Below, piece after piece: positions 45,792 through 59,070 of a stretch of DNA of 64,000 nt. Within the stretch, counting starts at the first letter, position 1; every line of letters starts with the position of its first letter. The position numbers were made by a program, and so were the translations under genes. The DNA comes from Verpa conica (Eukaryota > Ascomycota > Pezizomycetes > Pezizales > Morchellaceae). The notes beneath the pieces are model-generated. The model was given only the letters and a program-made list of their open reading frames with translations, ran no database searches and was not told the origin of the DNA. The DNA is taken from contig JAUFSD010000018.1 in assembly GCA_033030425.1 (NCBI GenBank), forward strand, positions 372,001 to 436,000, given 5' to 3'.

Positions 45792-46570
45792 TTTTTCACC
45801 TACTCCCTTTTCGAGATATTTGCCCAGCTGGATTAAAGCTTGACCGCCCTAAATAAGCCCGACGGAACCGAAGAATTGGTTACCGAGTTGATCAAGGCTT
45901 CACTGGAAACGTGGGGATATAAGTATGGGTCTCCCCATATTTAGAGCAGATCTCTAAGACTAATCTTCCGTGACTTCTTAAGACACAGTAGTTCCACGTA
46001 CCGAACCTCAGCCCCGCCGGTATTTTTTGGTGTATTACACAAGCATTTGATTGGCGGGGAGCCGAAAAAGAGTTGGTCGTCACCAATCACAGGAAGGCTG
46101 AGCAAGAGGTTTGGGTGCTTTTTCCTTTACTCCTCCCACTAGCTATTTTAGGTGATTCTTTTTTAGCAGCCAAGACCTTATAAGTAGAAATGAGGAGTCA
46201 AAGACCATATTGGTACTCAAATAAGAAATCCGAGTTTAATTTCCTGCATTGTCCCAGTTCACTTCGGTCCAAAATGGCACTCGGTTCATCCCTTAAACGC
46301 GTAAATGCAGGCATGCTGGTGTGCAGTTGGGCCGCAGGATCTTCATCAGTTTTTATTTGCTAGACATTGTACCACTCATATCTTGCTTTTTCGCGGCTGT
46401 GGTTTCACCTGATCAGACGTTGGTGCAACCACCCTTATATCAACAACCTCGAGAATCCGGATATTTGCAGCATGATTGAATAGCTCGGCAGTTTCTGCAT
46501 CATCGTGTAACAACCTCAGTCATCGCTCTTCAACCTTTGTTTTCTATATATTAGAATCTGTATCTGCTCT
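45792..46570. other. Intergenic region, possibly with a further upstream exon
   Basis: Minus-strand frames at about 45850-46086 are open and could belong to the orphan gene (SSEALINS joining GGQALIQLGKYLEKGVGEK across a 39-nt gap), but a stop precedes them. Otherwise nothing is supported. Confidence 0.35.
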
Positions 46571-47830
46571 ATGGCGCCTACGAACATCCCTCTCACTGCA
46601 CATCCCCCCCAACAAACACCCCCTACCGCCTCTCCCAGGCAAAGTACGCAAGGCAACACAAATGGCCCCAGACTTAGCAGCCAATCGCCCGAGACCGAAC
46701 CTCGTAAGCGGGAGACCTCCAGGCTAGACCGAAATTAACCTGCTAAGTGAATCATACAAAGTTTTCAGGTACCCCCGCGGCTACCCTAACCTATCCGCGA
46801 CCATGAATAGCGACCTTTGTCTCGCAATGTTTCGCCGTTTTGGGAGACTTCGGATGCGGAACCTACTCGACAAGCAGGACCGCCTGACAGAACTAGAAAG
46901 AAAGTTATATGTACTTGATGTGAAAGAGGAAGACCAGGTTAATCTTTCTAGTAGGAGATATGATAATAATGTAGAACGGAAGGCGGTGCTAGCGGAGATT
47001 GACATAGTGTTAAAGGAATATGGTATGTTGCGCTCCGATCCTGAAGCGCGGGCATTTGGTTAGCTAATTGGTGGTGATAGACAAGGCATTATTTAACTGT
47101 AACAAGATTTATAATTTTCCGGCAGCGAGTACGAAGAATATTGAACAATTGGGGCAATGGATTGAGGACTCACAACCCTTGGAAGTGGAGGAGCAAAGAT
47201 TTTTAGAAGATCGTTCGGATGTTGTCGCTATCAAAGAGGACTTGCTTGAGCGAGGTACTCAGCTAAAAATCGCTGGATTCCTAGCAAAAAAAGTGAGCAT
47301 CTGAACCAGAATATACATTGAACAAACGAAACTCATTATTCTCGCCACAACAGTATCTCAGCTCAGATGTAACCTCCGCCATTTCCCCTCTAGAGTACCG
47401 ATAATGCCTAACCACCAAAAACCAGAGCGACCCACGAAACCATTTAAACTCCGATGAGAACGTGTATTATATCCCCGACGACAGTGTTCTAAAAATTGCG
47501 GGGATTCTAGAACTCATCGTGAGGATCGTTGTAACGATTACAGCTGCAGCATTGCTCCTCATACCAATTGTCATCTTATGTTTCGTGAAGACTCTCCAAT
47601 GGCAGATGTTTATAATCGTGTTTTTTACTCTGGGGTTCTCTGCAGCTGTGGCTTCAACTCGGGCGTCCAATGGGGAGATATTCGGTGCTACTGCGGGGTA
47701 AGGTTCCCCAAAGAGTTGCAATATGTAGGATTAAGTAAAGCTGACTTCTGAAAATAGATATGCTGCTGTTATGACTGTCTTTCTTGGGAGTGTTATCAAT
47801 TCCTCGGCTCCCGCGGGAGATGTCATCTAG
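46571..47830 (+). CDS. DUF6594-type membrane protein
   Basis: Exons 46571-46703, 46762-47058, 47126-47292, 47426-47697 and 47758-47830 encode 313 aa in frame. After a Pro/Ser-rich N-terminus the DUF6594 pattern appears: FRYPRGYPNLSATMNSDL, MFRRFGRLRMRNLLDKQDRL with TELERKLYVLDVKEED (coiled coil), IEDSQPLEVEEQRFLEDRSD, then VYYIPDDSVLKIAGILELIV and three hydrophobic helices (VVTITAAALLLIPIVILCFV; MFIIVFFTLGFSAAVAS; AAVMTVFLGSV). The family is fungus-specific, expanded in Pezizomycotina and of unknown function. The intron 47293-47425 is longer than its neighbours and could hide a micro-exon. Confidence 0.82.
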
Positions 47831-48745
47831 GTTTTGGTAACTTTTCGCTTTATTCCCCCCCCTTTTTCTGGTGGCGCCAGAGGCAGAGAAACAAGATTGA
47901 GAATGCCAATGCTAGGTCACGTCTAAAGACTTCTTAATAGGGTGAGGTTTTTATACCTCTGAAATTTACTTTATCCCGGGATACAGCCCCAACCCATATC
48001 TTCTTATCTATTGAAGTGATATAACCCTCGTAAATAAAAGTTAATGGAAATGCTAGCCGTGCTCTAACCTCTATCACAATAGCTCTTAGTAGGCAAAATA
48101 CCAATAAAAAGAAACTTACAAGAGTAGAACTATACCGTGGAATAACGATCATACCATGGTAATATCGCTGGTGATTTATTTGCCCTTTTATATTTTAAAA
48201 TTAAAGAGTAAATAGAGGTATAGTTCCTTCATAATTTAAGCTTACAGTCCTCAGTTAAGATTTATAGTAAATACCAAGCCAGGTAGCAGTTATATCTTGT
48301 TAATATCTCCTCTTTGACTCCCTTACTGGAGAAACTATACTCATGTTCATTCATATAAAATCACTCGGACTGGGCAAAGCTAACCTTCGCTGTAGAACAA
48401 ACCTTTTTAATACTCCCACCAACCTCCGGTTTTGTAGGTATGCCTTTAAAAATTGTAATGTGAAACCTTGGATGCATTCTGGAAATTCCCAAGAGTAGCA
48501 ACAGTGAGTTTCAAGAACACAGAAGGAACCTCTAATAGTGTTGAGTCTCCGTAGGTGGGTTTTCCAGGGTCTCTGGCGGTGGTGTCATCTCCATACAGAG
48601 AGATGGTAACCAACTGATAATACAAAAGGACCTAAAATTATAGGGGTACACTATCGCTCACATAATATATGTATAACCTTAAATATGACTTTTAAATGAT
48701 ATCAGAACTTTTATTGATCTATTTTGATTTTCCAACCCAGAAAGT
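47831..48745. other. AT-rich intergenic region
   Basis: No supported gene or RNA; it carries the 3' flanks of the DUF6594 gene and SPE3. Confidence 0.5.
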
Positions 48746-50075
<1,330 letters not shown>

Positions 50076-50138
50076 CTTGTAAAGGAGTTTTGCGAATGTG
50101 GACCTCTTCTGCATTGACGTCAGTCCTGTAAAGCAACA

Positions 50139-50150
50139 TTAGGGTTAGGG
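50139..50150. promoter_or_regulatory. Double TTAGGG motif upstream of SPE3
   Basis: TTAGGGTTAGGG occurs once, 64-75 bp upstream of the SPE3 ATG (25 bp upstream of the alternative ATG). It equals two telomeric repeat units. In yeasts, Tbf1-type factors bind such units in gene promoters; a role here is inference from position only. Confidence 0.3.
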
Positions 50151-51150
50151 CAAATATTTACCAAATGTGCAAATTGAACGTGAGTAGAGCAGGAATGTCT
50201 TTTGATTTTCTGGGCCTACGACGAGAATATGGAATTTTCGCAAGAGAAGAAGAATTGAGAAGGATGGAGGGGTAAAAGTTAAACCGCCAAGCCTTCGAAA
50301 ACGGAGAATTTTTTTGGGCCCGCGGGCGGTTCCTACATAGCCTTTAGCTAAACAGATACCTTGCAGAAATTTTTGCGGGAAGGGCCGAAAAGACAAAGAA
50401 ATCCCTCGACAGGAAACAGATGACCAAAAAAAAAACTATTGACTACATTTGGTGGCTATCTTGCTTTTTTTTGCCCTGCCACGGAACAGCCTACCTATCC
50501 GGCAGTTTTTTTTTCAGTATTGCAAGGATCTCTTTTCTTGTTTTTCGCTGACTCAATCTACTCAGGGGGAGGAAAATTTTGCGCACAAACTCTGGTGGCC
50601 GTGTCCTGTTCCTATTTAGGGTCTCGGCCACTTAAAACGCCTTCTGATCGAAAGCGCATCCTCCTAGAAGGTGAGCTATTTATAGAGAAGAGTTACTAGA
50701 AATAGTTTTATTTAATCAATTAGGAGTAAGATTTTTAATTTGCTGACATAGCAAACAGACGAGTGCGATTTCGTGACGGCTATATATATGTACCATGGAA
50801 TATAACCTGTAGCATAGTAGAGAAGCGAGTCATAATTAAAGAAATCAATACGGCTTTTGAATGTATACAAGATCTCTGAGAGTTTATACTTATGTATACC
50901 TAAGTATTTGAGTGGCGAGAAGATGAAGGAAAAAATATCCTATGGGAATTTTAAACGTTGATAAGATATTCCCGGCCAATCATGGTTATGTATGAGGTTA
51001 GAGTAGAATTAGTTTTACTGGATATATATTATAGGGACTAGAGCGGATGGAGAATCTGTTGATTTATCAATAACCACTGGGCCCCTGAATATAAAATAAA
51101 AGTACATGTAGTACTAGGGGGAAAGCTCCTATCAGATACAAGATAAAAAA
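50151..51150. other. Intergenic region
   Basis: No supported gene. A TACATGTA palindrome lies at 51103-51110, near the 3' end of the GH31 gene. The frame at 50439-50699 has no protein-like features. Confidence 0.45.
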
Positions 51151-53689
51151 TCACACCCACAACCTAAGCCAAACAGTCCAGCTTTTGCCCGCTTTCTTAA
51201 CACTCTGCACACTTGCTGTTTGATCCTTCCCATTCACCGTCAATTTCCATCCCTCTTTCACAACATCTGGGACAACCAATTCCCCACCCTTTAATGTAAT
51301 TTCCCCCATCGCCTCACCTTTATCATCCACTAGCTTTACCGGGGCCCTTGCGTGCTTCCCGTCTATCGGTTGTACAACAACAACTTGAACGTCCTCAAAG
51401 TAATCATATACGACTCTCTTCTCACCGACCTTCCCAAGCACGAGGATAGACCCCTCACGGATATAAATGGGACATGTCAAATACCCGTGGTTCTCCTTCA
51501 CCCATCTAGGCCCAGACTTGACTTCTCCGGTAAACCAGTTCGTCCACTTACCCTCAGGAAGGTAGAATTCGACATCTCCAGACTCTGTAAAAACAGGGGC
51601 GACGAGGAGTGAGTCCCCGAGCATGTACTGACGGTCGAGATACCATACTGTTGGATCTTCCGGGAACTCAAGGAACATTGCACGGAGGGAGACGGGTAGT
51701 CCCGATGTAGTCGAGGAAATGGCTTGGCTATAAAGGTACGGCATAAGCCTACACTTCAAATCCGTAAATGTACGAAGAACATCTGTAGATTCTTCATCGA
51801 TAGCCCATGGAACACGATATGAGTTACTCCCGTGTAGCCTTGAGTGTGAGCACAATAGGCCAAACGCAACCCATCTCTTATAAACGCTCGCATCTGGCGT
51901 CCCTTCGAAACCTCCGATATCAACACTCCAATACGCGAATCCGCTCACTCCTAAGCTCAGTCCGCCGCGCAAACTCTCTGCCATGGCTTCAAATGTGCTC
52001 TCACAGTCACCACCCCACTGCAATGGGAATCGTTGCGTTCCAGCAGTAGCAGTCCTAGCAAACAGTACGGCTTGGTCTTTGCCGTACCGCTTCTGCAGCG
52101 CTTTGTATACAACTTCATTATACAAAAACGCATAGTAGTTGTGCATCTTTGCTGGGTCAAGACTCTTGTCGAACCAGGCGACATCCTTATCCGGGATTCT
52201 CTCACCGAAGTCTGTTTTGAGACAATCGATGCCGACGTCGAAAAGGCTTTCCAACTTCGAAACGTACCATTCGCAGGCAGCAGGATTCGTAAAGTCGACT
52301 AGTCCCATACCAGCCTGCCAGAGATCCCACTGCCAAACATCACCGTTTTTACGCTTAAGCAAGTATCCCTTCTCTGCAGCTTCTGTAAACACAGGAGATG
52401 CATCTCCTAAGTATGGATTAATCCACACACAGAACTTCAGCCCTGGTCTCTCCTTCCTCAGTCGAGTCATCATGGACTTTGGATCAGGGAAATGCTCCTT
52501 CGAGAACTCGAAGTCACACCAATGGAACTCGCGTAGCCAGAAGCAATCATAATGGAATACATGCACCGGAATCTCTCGCTCTTTCATTCCATCTAAAAAG
52601 CTACCCACGGTTTTTTCATCGTAAGATGTTGTGAAGGATGTGCTGAGCCATAGCCCAAAACTCCATGAGGGAACCTTCCCTGGCTTCCCAGTAAGGGTGG
52701 TATATTTGCGTAAGATTTCCTTCGGGTTGGGCCCGTAGATAATGTACCACTTCAATCTCTGTCCAGGCACACTTGCCTGGAGTCTGCAGGATCTTTCAGA
52801 GCCAACCTCAAGATCAACTGGTTCAGCATGATCAATGAAAACACCATAGCCGTTTGAAGACAGATAAAAGGGGACATTCTTATAGGCCTGTTCTGACGAG
52901 GTTCCGCCGTCGGCATTGTAAAGTGTGAGTGATTGCCCGACTTTATTGAATGCGGTAAATCGCTCTCCTAGGCCGAAGATGGACTCGCCGACAGCAAGGT
53001 TGTGCTGGGTGAAGATATGATGGCCTATTTTCGTCATGTCGCCAGTCTGCATGGGGGAGGATGGTGCAGGGGTGTATGCAAATCCAACAGAGCGGTTGAG
53101 AAGAGAAGTTACGGATTTTCCGGTGGTAGCATCATGAAAGTTTATGTCGAATGTATGGGACTATTTCTTATTAGGGACTTGTTTAGAAACCTAGCCAAAT
53201 GCCCACAGGGGTTCTCACCTTTGAGGAAATAGTACAGGAGAGGTTTCCTGAAGTAAGCGTAGTCCCTTTCTCCGAGGTGGTAATCTTTGCCGAAGACGAA
53301 GGTCTTCCGTCGGGGTATAGTTCATAATGAGGCCCTGGATTTTGAGCGCCCTTCCAGTGCTGAGTCGTGACGGAAATGACATCCTCAAACTCCGCTTGAA
53401 TGTCCTATAATATATTAACTTACTGTAGTGAATAAGAGTACAATTTCAGTGAACATACAAGTGTCAAAGTAGGCAAGTTCAATGTATCACCACGAGACCT
53501 AATATGTCTAGTAGGACAGAGGAGGTTCAAAGAGTCGCCCTTTGGACCTTCTGTAATTTTATGAATATCTTCTGCGTACTCGATTCTCACACCTTCCTTC
53601 ACGAGCCACATTCCTATTCACAGTAAATCAGTACGGTTCCCCGAGTACCCAAGTATAGATGATGCCTTCTCACCATCGCGGAACTTCAT
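51151..53689 (-). CDS. Glycoside hydrolase family 31 enzyme, alpha-xylosidase-like
   Basis: Exons 53674-53689, 53459-53613, 53219-53404 and 51151-53160 give 788 aa. The layout is N-terminal beta-sandwich, (beta/alpha)8 barrel, then C-terminal beta domains. Catalytic nucleophile: Asp in CLKTDFGERIP (about residue 437); acid/base: Asp in QWGGDCESTFEAM (about residue 505). Further GH31 marks: FGLGERFTAFNK, PVHVFHYDCFWLREFHWCDF, and VSGFAYWSVDIGGFEGTPD. The KTDFGE nucleophile loop and WCDF(E/D) resemble YicI-type alpha-xylosidases more than alpha-glucosidases. No signal peptide is seen, so an intracellular enzyme releasing xylose from xyloglucan oligosaccharides is plausible. The first exon (MKFRD) is only 16 nt. 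Confidence 0.92.
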
Positions 53690-55691
53690 ATTTTCTTGAG
53701 CGGTTTAATTGATTCCTTGTAAGTATTCCTTCAGCGACGCACAGGCATAAAAATCCTTCCCAGTCACCCTTTATTTAAACTCCAAGTTCACAAGAAAACC
53801 GGCCGTCGGACAAATTCAACATCTTACCCCTCTGCTCATCACGACCAGATGCGCTGTAGTTTAGCCTTTATGATGTTTTGGGGGGTTCAATTCTACCGGC
53901 GGAACATCTGGAAGGACCCGCGGTGGTGGGTTGCGGGGCTATGCAGGAATCGAGTTTTTAGATTGGTACGGTACCTAAATTTTGGTTAAAGTTGAATAAC
54001 TATACCGGTTGAACAAGCAGGGTGTTTTTCTCTTTCGTTTCCGGACTCCGATGAGATATATTCCGAATAGCCTTTGCCGCATAAACGGTGCTGAGGCGTG
54101 GGGTTGATAGTGGGTGAATTTTGGCAATATGCTAGTTACTTTACTAACTTCATACTAACCCGGAGTACTTAAGTGCTTATGCGTGACCATGCGTAACGCC
54201 GAGGAGCCGAGTTATACTCAATGGTTGTCACACAATAATGATCTAATATTTAGCATAATAATCCTGGTAAATAGAATAGGAAAATCCGACTTCACGCTCG
54301 TAGTATAAGTATCTGTAGTCTTGTTTTATTTATAGGAGCACCATAAGATGTTAATGGACCGATGAAATTGTCGATGATCCTAGAACAACTTCGATAAGAG
54401 TTTACTCATGGGCTATTACTCCGGATAAACTCAGACCCCGAATCACTGCCGAACCCTTAACCATTCGGCTATTTCCGCGGGCCTCATCCTCCAGCGAACA
54501 ACCAGGTCCACTATGTAATCTACGTATTTTTTGTTCCTGGAATCTTAGTCAATTTCAATTTGAGGAGAATGGGTTGTGTAGTGATCTTCCAAACAAGGCC
54601 CATATTTAGTTCTATCACAGGAAGAACAGTGCTGATCCAAAGATTAATGTTGGCTTCCGTCCCGCTAGGTATCAACAGCCAGCCATTTTTATCAGACAAG
54701 AGATAAGTAGATCGTCGCTTTCTTGGGATGCACGATAACAGGCTGCCACGTTGTGCATATCTGACTTTCTAGCGCAAAGGTAGTATACCTTTGTAGTAAA
54801 CCTTGGTTGGAATTTCTCATTGATGTTAACGCTTTAAGCAAAGATAGAGAAGGGGTTCGAATTCTTTTAGTGTCCGAGTTCACATTGAGATCTCGAATGA
54901 TGGTTGGATAACGAGAAATAGATAAGCTTGTATGGAAACGCGTCTCTCTGGATGTTTTCACATTGACGTATTCATGTCTCTCCTCGAGTAAATCTGGAAC
55001 AGCTGAAATCCAATCCTCACGTAGCTGCAGCTGGGAAAGTAATACGGTACAGCAAGCTCTGATTGAAATCAAGAACATCGTCAATTCACGGTTACTCTCG
55101 GGCAACTACATATGTGCCTTGGTGTTGTAGGTGTCAGGTGCATCATCTGCACTGTTCAGCTGCCGTTCATCCACCAGATGCTCCTGGCGGATGTCCAAAA
55201 CCGGGACTGGAGAGTCAATGCGGCGACCGTGCACGTGGGGCTGGCTGGCCGAAGGGTTAGGACTTCTACTCTAGCGACATGTTACCCGGCAGTGTCATAT
55301 CTCCTGCAGGGTAAACCAGAGAGGCGGGATCGCTAACTGTATTTGGGCTGGTGGTGTCATCAGTGAGACATGGATCCACAGAAGGTCTGGAACTGGCGGG
55401 TTCGTCAGTCCTTGAGTGAGAGAAAGTTGTTGAAAAGTCTGAGAGTCAGTCAGTTGATCTATCACTCGCAGCAGTATCTACTTAAGCCAACTCACCCTAC
55501 CTCACAACTACATGTAGAATAGGCAATCTGTTCTTATGACCCTTCTTGTTCGTGCACTTTCTTAGATTGCGTCTCTTTCTTCTCAACTTTTACTTCACTC
55601 CTCGACTTCATTGTTTAATTTTGCACCTTCGATCATTATCTTATCACCCTTGGCAATTGCGCAATTCTGAATCTCCTGTTCGTTATCAATT
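53690..55691. other. Intergenic region with unexplained open minus-strand stretches
   Basis: No gene is firmly supported. Minus-strand frames at about 55260-55430 (PASSRPSVDPCLTDDTTSPN), about 55110-55250 (RRIDSPVPVLDIRQEHLVDE), 54692-55105 (137 aa from Met) and 54530-54730 are open and protein-like in places, but I could not join them with consistent splice phases. They may be a decayed gene. A tRNA-like A-box occurs on the minus strand near 54460. A TACATGTA lies at 55509-55516. Confidence 0.35.
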
Positions 55692-57170
55692 ATGCTTGTA
55701 AGTTTTTCATCACAACTCATGATGAAATTCTCTCTAACATTTGTTCATAGCTTGAGTATAGTGTCGAAAAGCCTCTTAACCGAGAGCCTCCAGTCAAAGA
55801 TCTCGTTAAGTCATTTATCACTACAGCAAGTACTGCATATGACAGGAATCATGGGTATGTATCTCCTGTTTCTTCTCTCCCACAAGCGTCCTAATTATCT
55901 TCTCCTTCCCTTTGCCCCTCTTCGATTTTTTTTATTCACTTGACTCATCTTTTCTCTTAAATAGACCTCTCCCCCACATCGACGTCGAATCCCACTACAT
56001 CCGTATTGATGGAGCCGTTTCCAGCGTCCTCGAGCTCTCTATGTCGTCACTTCGAAATGACTTCACACAACATGAAGTCATCGCTGCTCTCCAAGTAATT
56101 TCCCTAAACCCCACGTATGGTTTCCATTCTAACATATCTCACTAGTGTGCTGGAAACCGCCGCCATACAATGCGTACAGAGCTAAAGGAAGTTGATGGCA
56201 TTGACTGGAATGATGGTGCTGTTTGCAATTGTACCTGGAGCGGCCCGTTGTTAGCCGACGTCCTCGCCAAAGCCGGTGTTGCGATTGAGGGTGACGCCCA
56301 TGTCGCATTTTCGTGCATGCAAACAGATTGTCAGGAAGATCGGTACTATGGTAGCTCTATTTGCATTTCACGGTGTATGGACCCGACTAAGAAGATTATT
56401 CTGGCTCTCGATGTATGTGTCCTTACCCTAGACCTCATTGACCTAGTTTTTTTTTTGACACCTAATAGATGAATGGTTGCCCACTCACCGTAAACCATGG
56501 TGCCCCCTTGCGTATTGTAATCCCTGGTGTTGCTGGCGCACGCTGGATAAAATGGCTCGACCGTATCACAGTCCAGCGCCAGGAAAGCAATAACTTTTAC
56601 ATGCAGCAGGACTACAAAATCCTCCCCCCATCGGTCGAGACCCGCGCCCAAGCTAAATCCTACTGGCACTTGATCCCACCGATTCAATCAATGCCGATCA
56701 ACTCGGTAATCGCATACCCAGCGCGTAATGAAGTTATCAATACCGAAAACCTTGTCAATGGTGAGCTTGAAATAGCCGGATATGCACTCCCCGAGGGTGA
56801 CAGTGGGCCAATAGTTAAGGTCGAGGTTTCAATAGACCAGGGTAAGAACTGGAACGAAGCAAATGTTTTATTCCCTGATAAGGCAGAAGTAGCGGAGGAG
56901 GGTGGTGTGGACAAATATAGGTGGAGTTGGGCAATTTGGAAGTACCGACTGAGTGCTGAGAACACGATGCGGATAAACAAAGACACAAAGATCTGGTCTA
57001 GAGCACTAGATACAGCCGGTAACCTACAAAAAGGAGATGTGGAGTGGAATTTGAGAGGGGTAGGGTATAATGGGTATGGTGAAGTGAAAGGGCTGGAAAT
57101 TATTGACCGTATCGTTGATGGGTGTGAAGAATTATCGATGAGAACAGCAGAGTTGAGTGTGGGTGCTTAG
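55692..57170 (+). CDS. Sulfite-oxidase-family molybdoenzyme
   Basis: Exons 55692-55697 (two codons), 55751-55854, 55965-56094, 56146-56412 and 56469-57170 encode 402 aa. The protein has the molybdopterin-binding fold followed by the Mo-co dimerisation domain. Motifs: YSVEKPLNREPPVKDLV, HIDVESHYIRIDG, the Mo ligand Cys81 in LQCAGNRRHTM, WSGPLLADVLAKAGV, YGSSICISRCMDP, MNGCPLTVNHGAPLRIVIPG, and GARWIKWLDRITVQRQESNN; then the C-terminal domain with WRWSWAIWKY-like Trp-rich strands (YRWSWAIWKYRL). There is no cytochrome b5 domain and no evident targeting peptide, as in plant-type sulfite oxidases. The likely reaction is sulfite to sulfate; exact substrate unproven. The start fits the usual MxxYSxEKPLNxEP pattern. 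Confidence 0.9.
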
Positions 57171-58645
57171 AATTATTGGGGAGTAGGGGGATTGGCCAGT
57201 GCTTTTCTACATGCTTGTCAGCAATTTTACTTATATTTCCTTCTCTCTTTTTTAAAATTTTAAGTTGGGGGCGAAAGGGGTTAAGGGTTGAAATTAAGTT
57301 CGTTGTCACGTTTTCTTTTTTTATAACTTACTTCAAGTATGATTTATATGGAGTGTACTGGCCCTTGGGGTAACATGTGTATATGTCTTGGGTGGGTCTC
57401 GTGAAAGATAATCACATTCGGTCAATTATATAGATAGACTTTGATTACAAGGTATTAATATGTTTCAATAAACCGTTTCTGTGTGAATAGGTCTATTAGA
57501 GATATACGAAAACCTTATATGTTTCAGAGATATGTTACCGTTTAGGTAACAACTACGCATATAAGAGTAGGGAATAATCCCTACTCACTTTTTAAAGATA
57601 CATGTAGTTAGGAAAGGGCGGGGTTACTTCCTATACTCCCAAACAAGCAGATGAATTTGATAAAAGAGTAGGCAAGATATAAGGTATAGAAAGCTTTAGA
57701 ATACCAATTAAACATGGGGTATTTAGGAATATTAATAGAGTCTGTGAAACATCTAGAAACATAAAATTAAGCAACTACATGTACCTTACCCGGTATCTAT
57801 ATGTATCTATTGTTTTGGCTGTGTAGGGACCGAGTGATTATCCATGAAGATCAGAGTATCTACATAGGATGAATGAATTAACCATAAATGTATGGAGTAC
57901 TTGGGCTATGGTATAGGTACCTACATAGATCTTACCTGAATGAATGAATTAATCATAAGTACATGTAGCTCTAGATCTTACCTCATCAGTAGGTAAGAAA
58001 TAAAAATTTATAAATCAGTTCTTGTTCGTTTAGGAGGAGTTTTATCTCTAGATTGGCTTTTTCTAGGGACAATCCTGAGAACTTTCTCGCATTAAACACC
58101 CTGCTCAAGACCTAAAATGGCTCGAATGCATGGATTAAGGGAGGATCATGATAGTCTGGGGAGGATAGCCTAGGAGGAGTGCATGATTCTACTTAAAAAT
58201 TTAGTCTGAAGCCTGAATCGTACCTTGGTTACATTAGATATGGTAGAGGCTCCAGGTCTACTCAAATCTGAGATTAAACAACTAAATCCCAGCCATGAGG
58301 CCTCTGATTTCTCCTGGTGGGGGGTATGATCAGGTTGTGCTATATACTAGCAGCTTCAGGGAATTAAGACAACCTATAGTTTAGTTGTCTCTCTATAACA
58401 TCTCTTACTAGGGAATTGATTTTTAAATGATACACCTCCGGTAAATCACTGATACATAAATGTAAAAATCACCCCCACGTCTACCTGGTTTGCCGCGGCA
58501 AATTTTGGTCTCCAGGTCTAGGGCTATCGGCGAAATTTCACTTAGCTGCCAAGACCTCAAAGTGTATAAAGCCAAATTTCCCGCCTACTTTCTTTTGTCC
58601 CCCATGGACTGCTTCGAGAGTGATCTCAGCGGGAAATCCTCAGGA
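57171..58645. other. Gene-poor region with dispersed short repeats
   Basis: No supported gene. Three TACATGTA palindromes (57599, 57776, 57960) and two GAATGAATTAA(C/T)CATAA motifs (about 57868 and 57938) occur. The second kind match, in reverse orientation, motifs near 0.67-0.89 kb. Confidence 0.5.
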
Positions 58646-58990
58646 CTACCTTCGCAAGAGGGTTTCTGAAGACATCACAGAACGCTTCGGCGGGCTGGTC
58701 ATGACTGTGCACGAATACGGACGTTAGGGGCCGTTCACGCAGCATGTTTGGATATACCAAGATCTTCTTCGCAAGAAGCTTGATCTTGATGCGTCACAGG
58801 ATGCTTCGGCAGACTGGTCATGACTGCGCACGAATACGGACGTTAGGGGCCGTTCACGCAGCATGTTTGGATATGCCAAGATATTCTTCGTCAGAAGTTT
58901 GGTCTTTGAAGGTCACAGAATGCTTCGGCATTCTGGTCAGTTGTAAGCACGAATACGGACGTTAGGGGCCGTTCACTTACACTGTTTAGA
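58646..58990. repeat. 119-bp tandem repeat, three copies
   Basis: The core ACGAATACGGACGTTAGGGG begins at 58711, 58830 and 58949, so the period is exactly 119 bp. Flanking parts (TTCGCAAGA..., CACAG..GCTTCGGC, CTGGTCA) align too. A period that is not a multiple of three and stops in all frames argue against coding. The copy junction at 58769-58797 forms a hairpin (AAGATC...GATCTT around TTCTT/AAGAA). Copies differ by a few per cent, most in the third. Confidence 0.85.
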
Positions 58991-59009
58991 CACCCGCATG
59001 TACACGACG

Positions 59010-59070
59010 GCATTGCGCTTGCAATGCTGTGATAAGTGGCTCGGGAATACGGTCAGTCACTCGTAGAGTG
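59010..59070. other. Two strong hairpins just after the tandem repeat
   Basis: GCATTGC-gctt-GCAATGC (59010-59027) is a perfect 7-bp stem with a 4-base loop, and CACTC-gta-GAGTG (59058-59070) a perfect 5-bp stem. They lie directly after the 119-bp repeats. They could be part of a structured non-coding RNA or of a repeat element; neither is shown. Confidence 0.5.

Noticed and set aside
54420..54485. Minus-strand tRNA-Ser-like A-box (TAGCCGAATGGTTAAGG)
   Set aside because: No matching acceptor stem or B-box at the right distance; it may be a distant relic.
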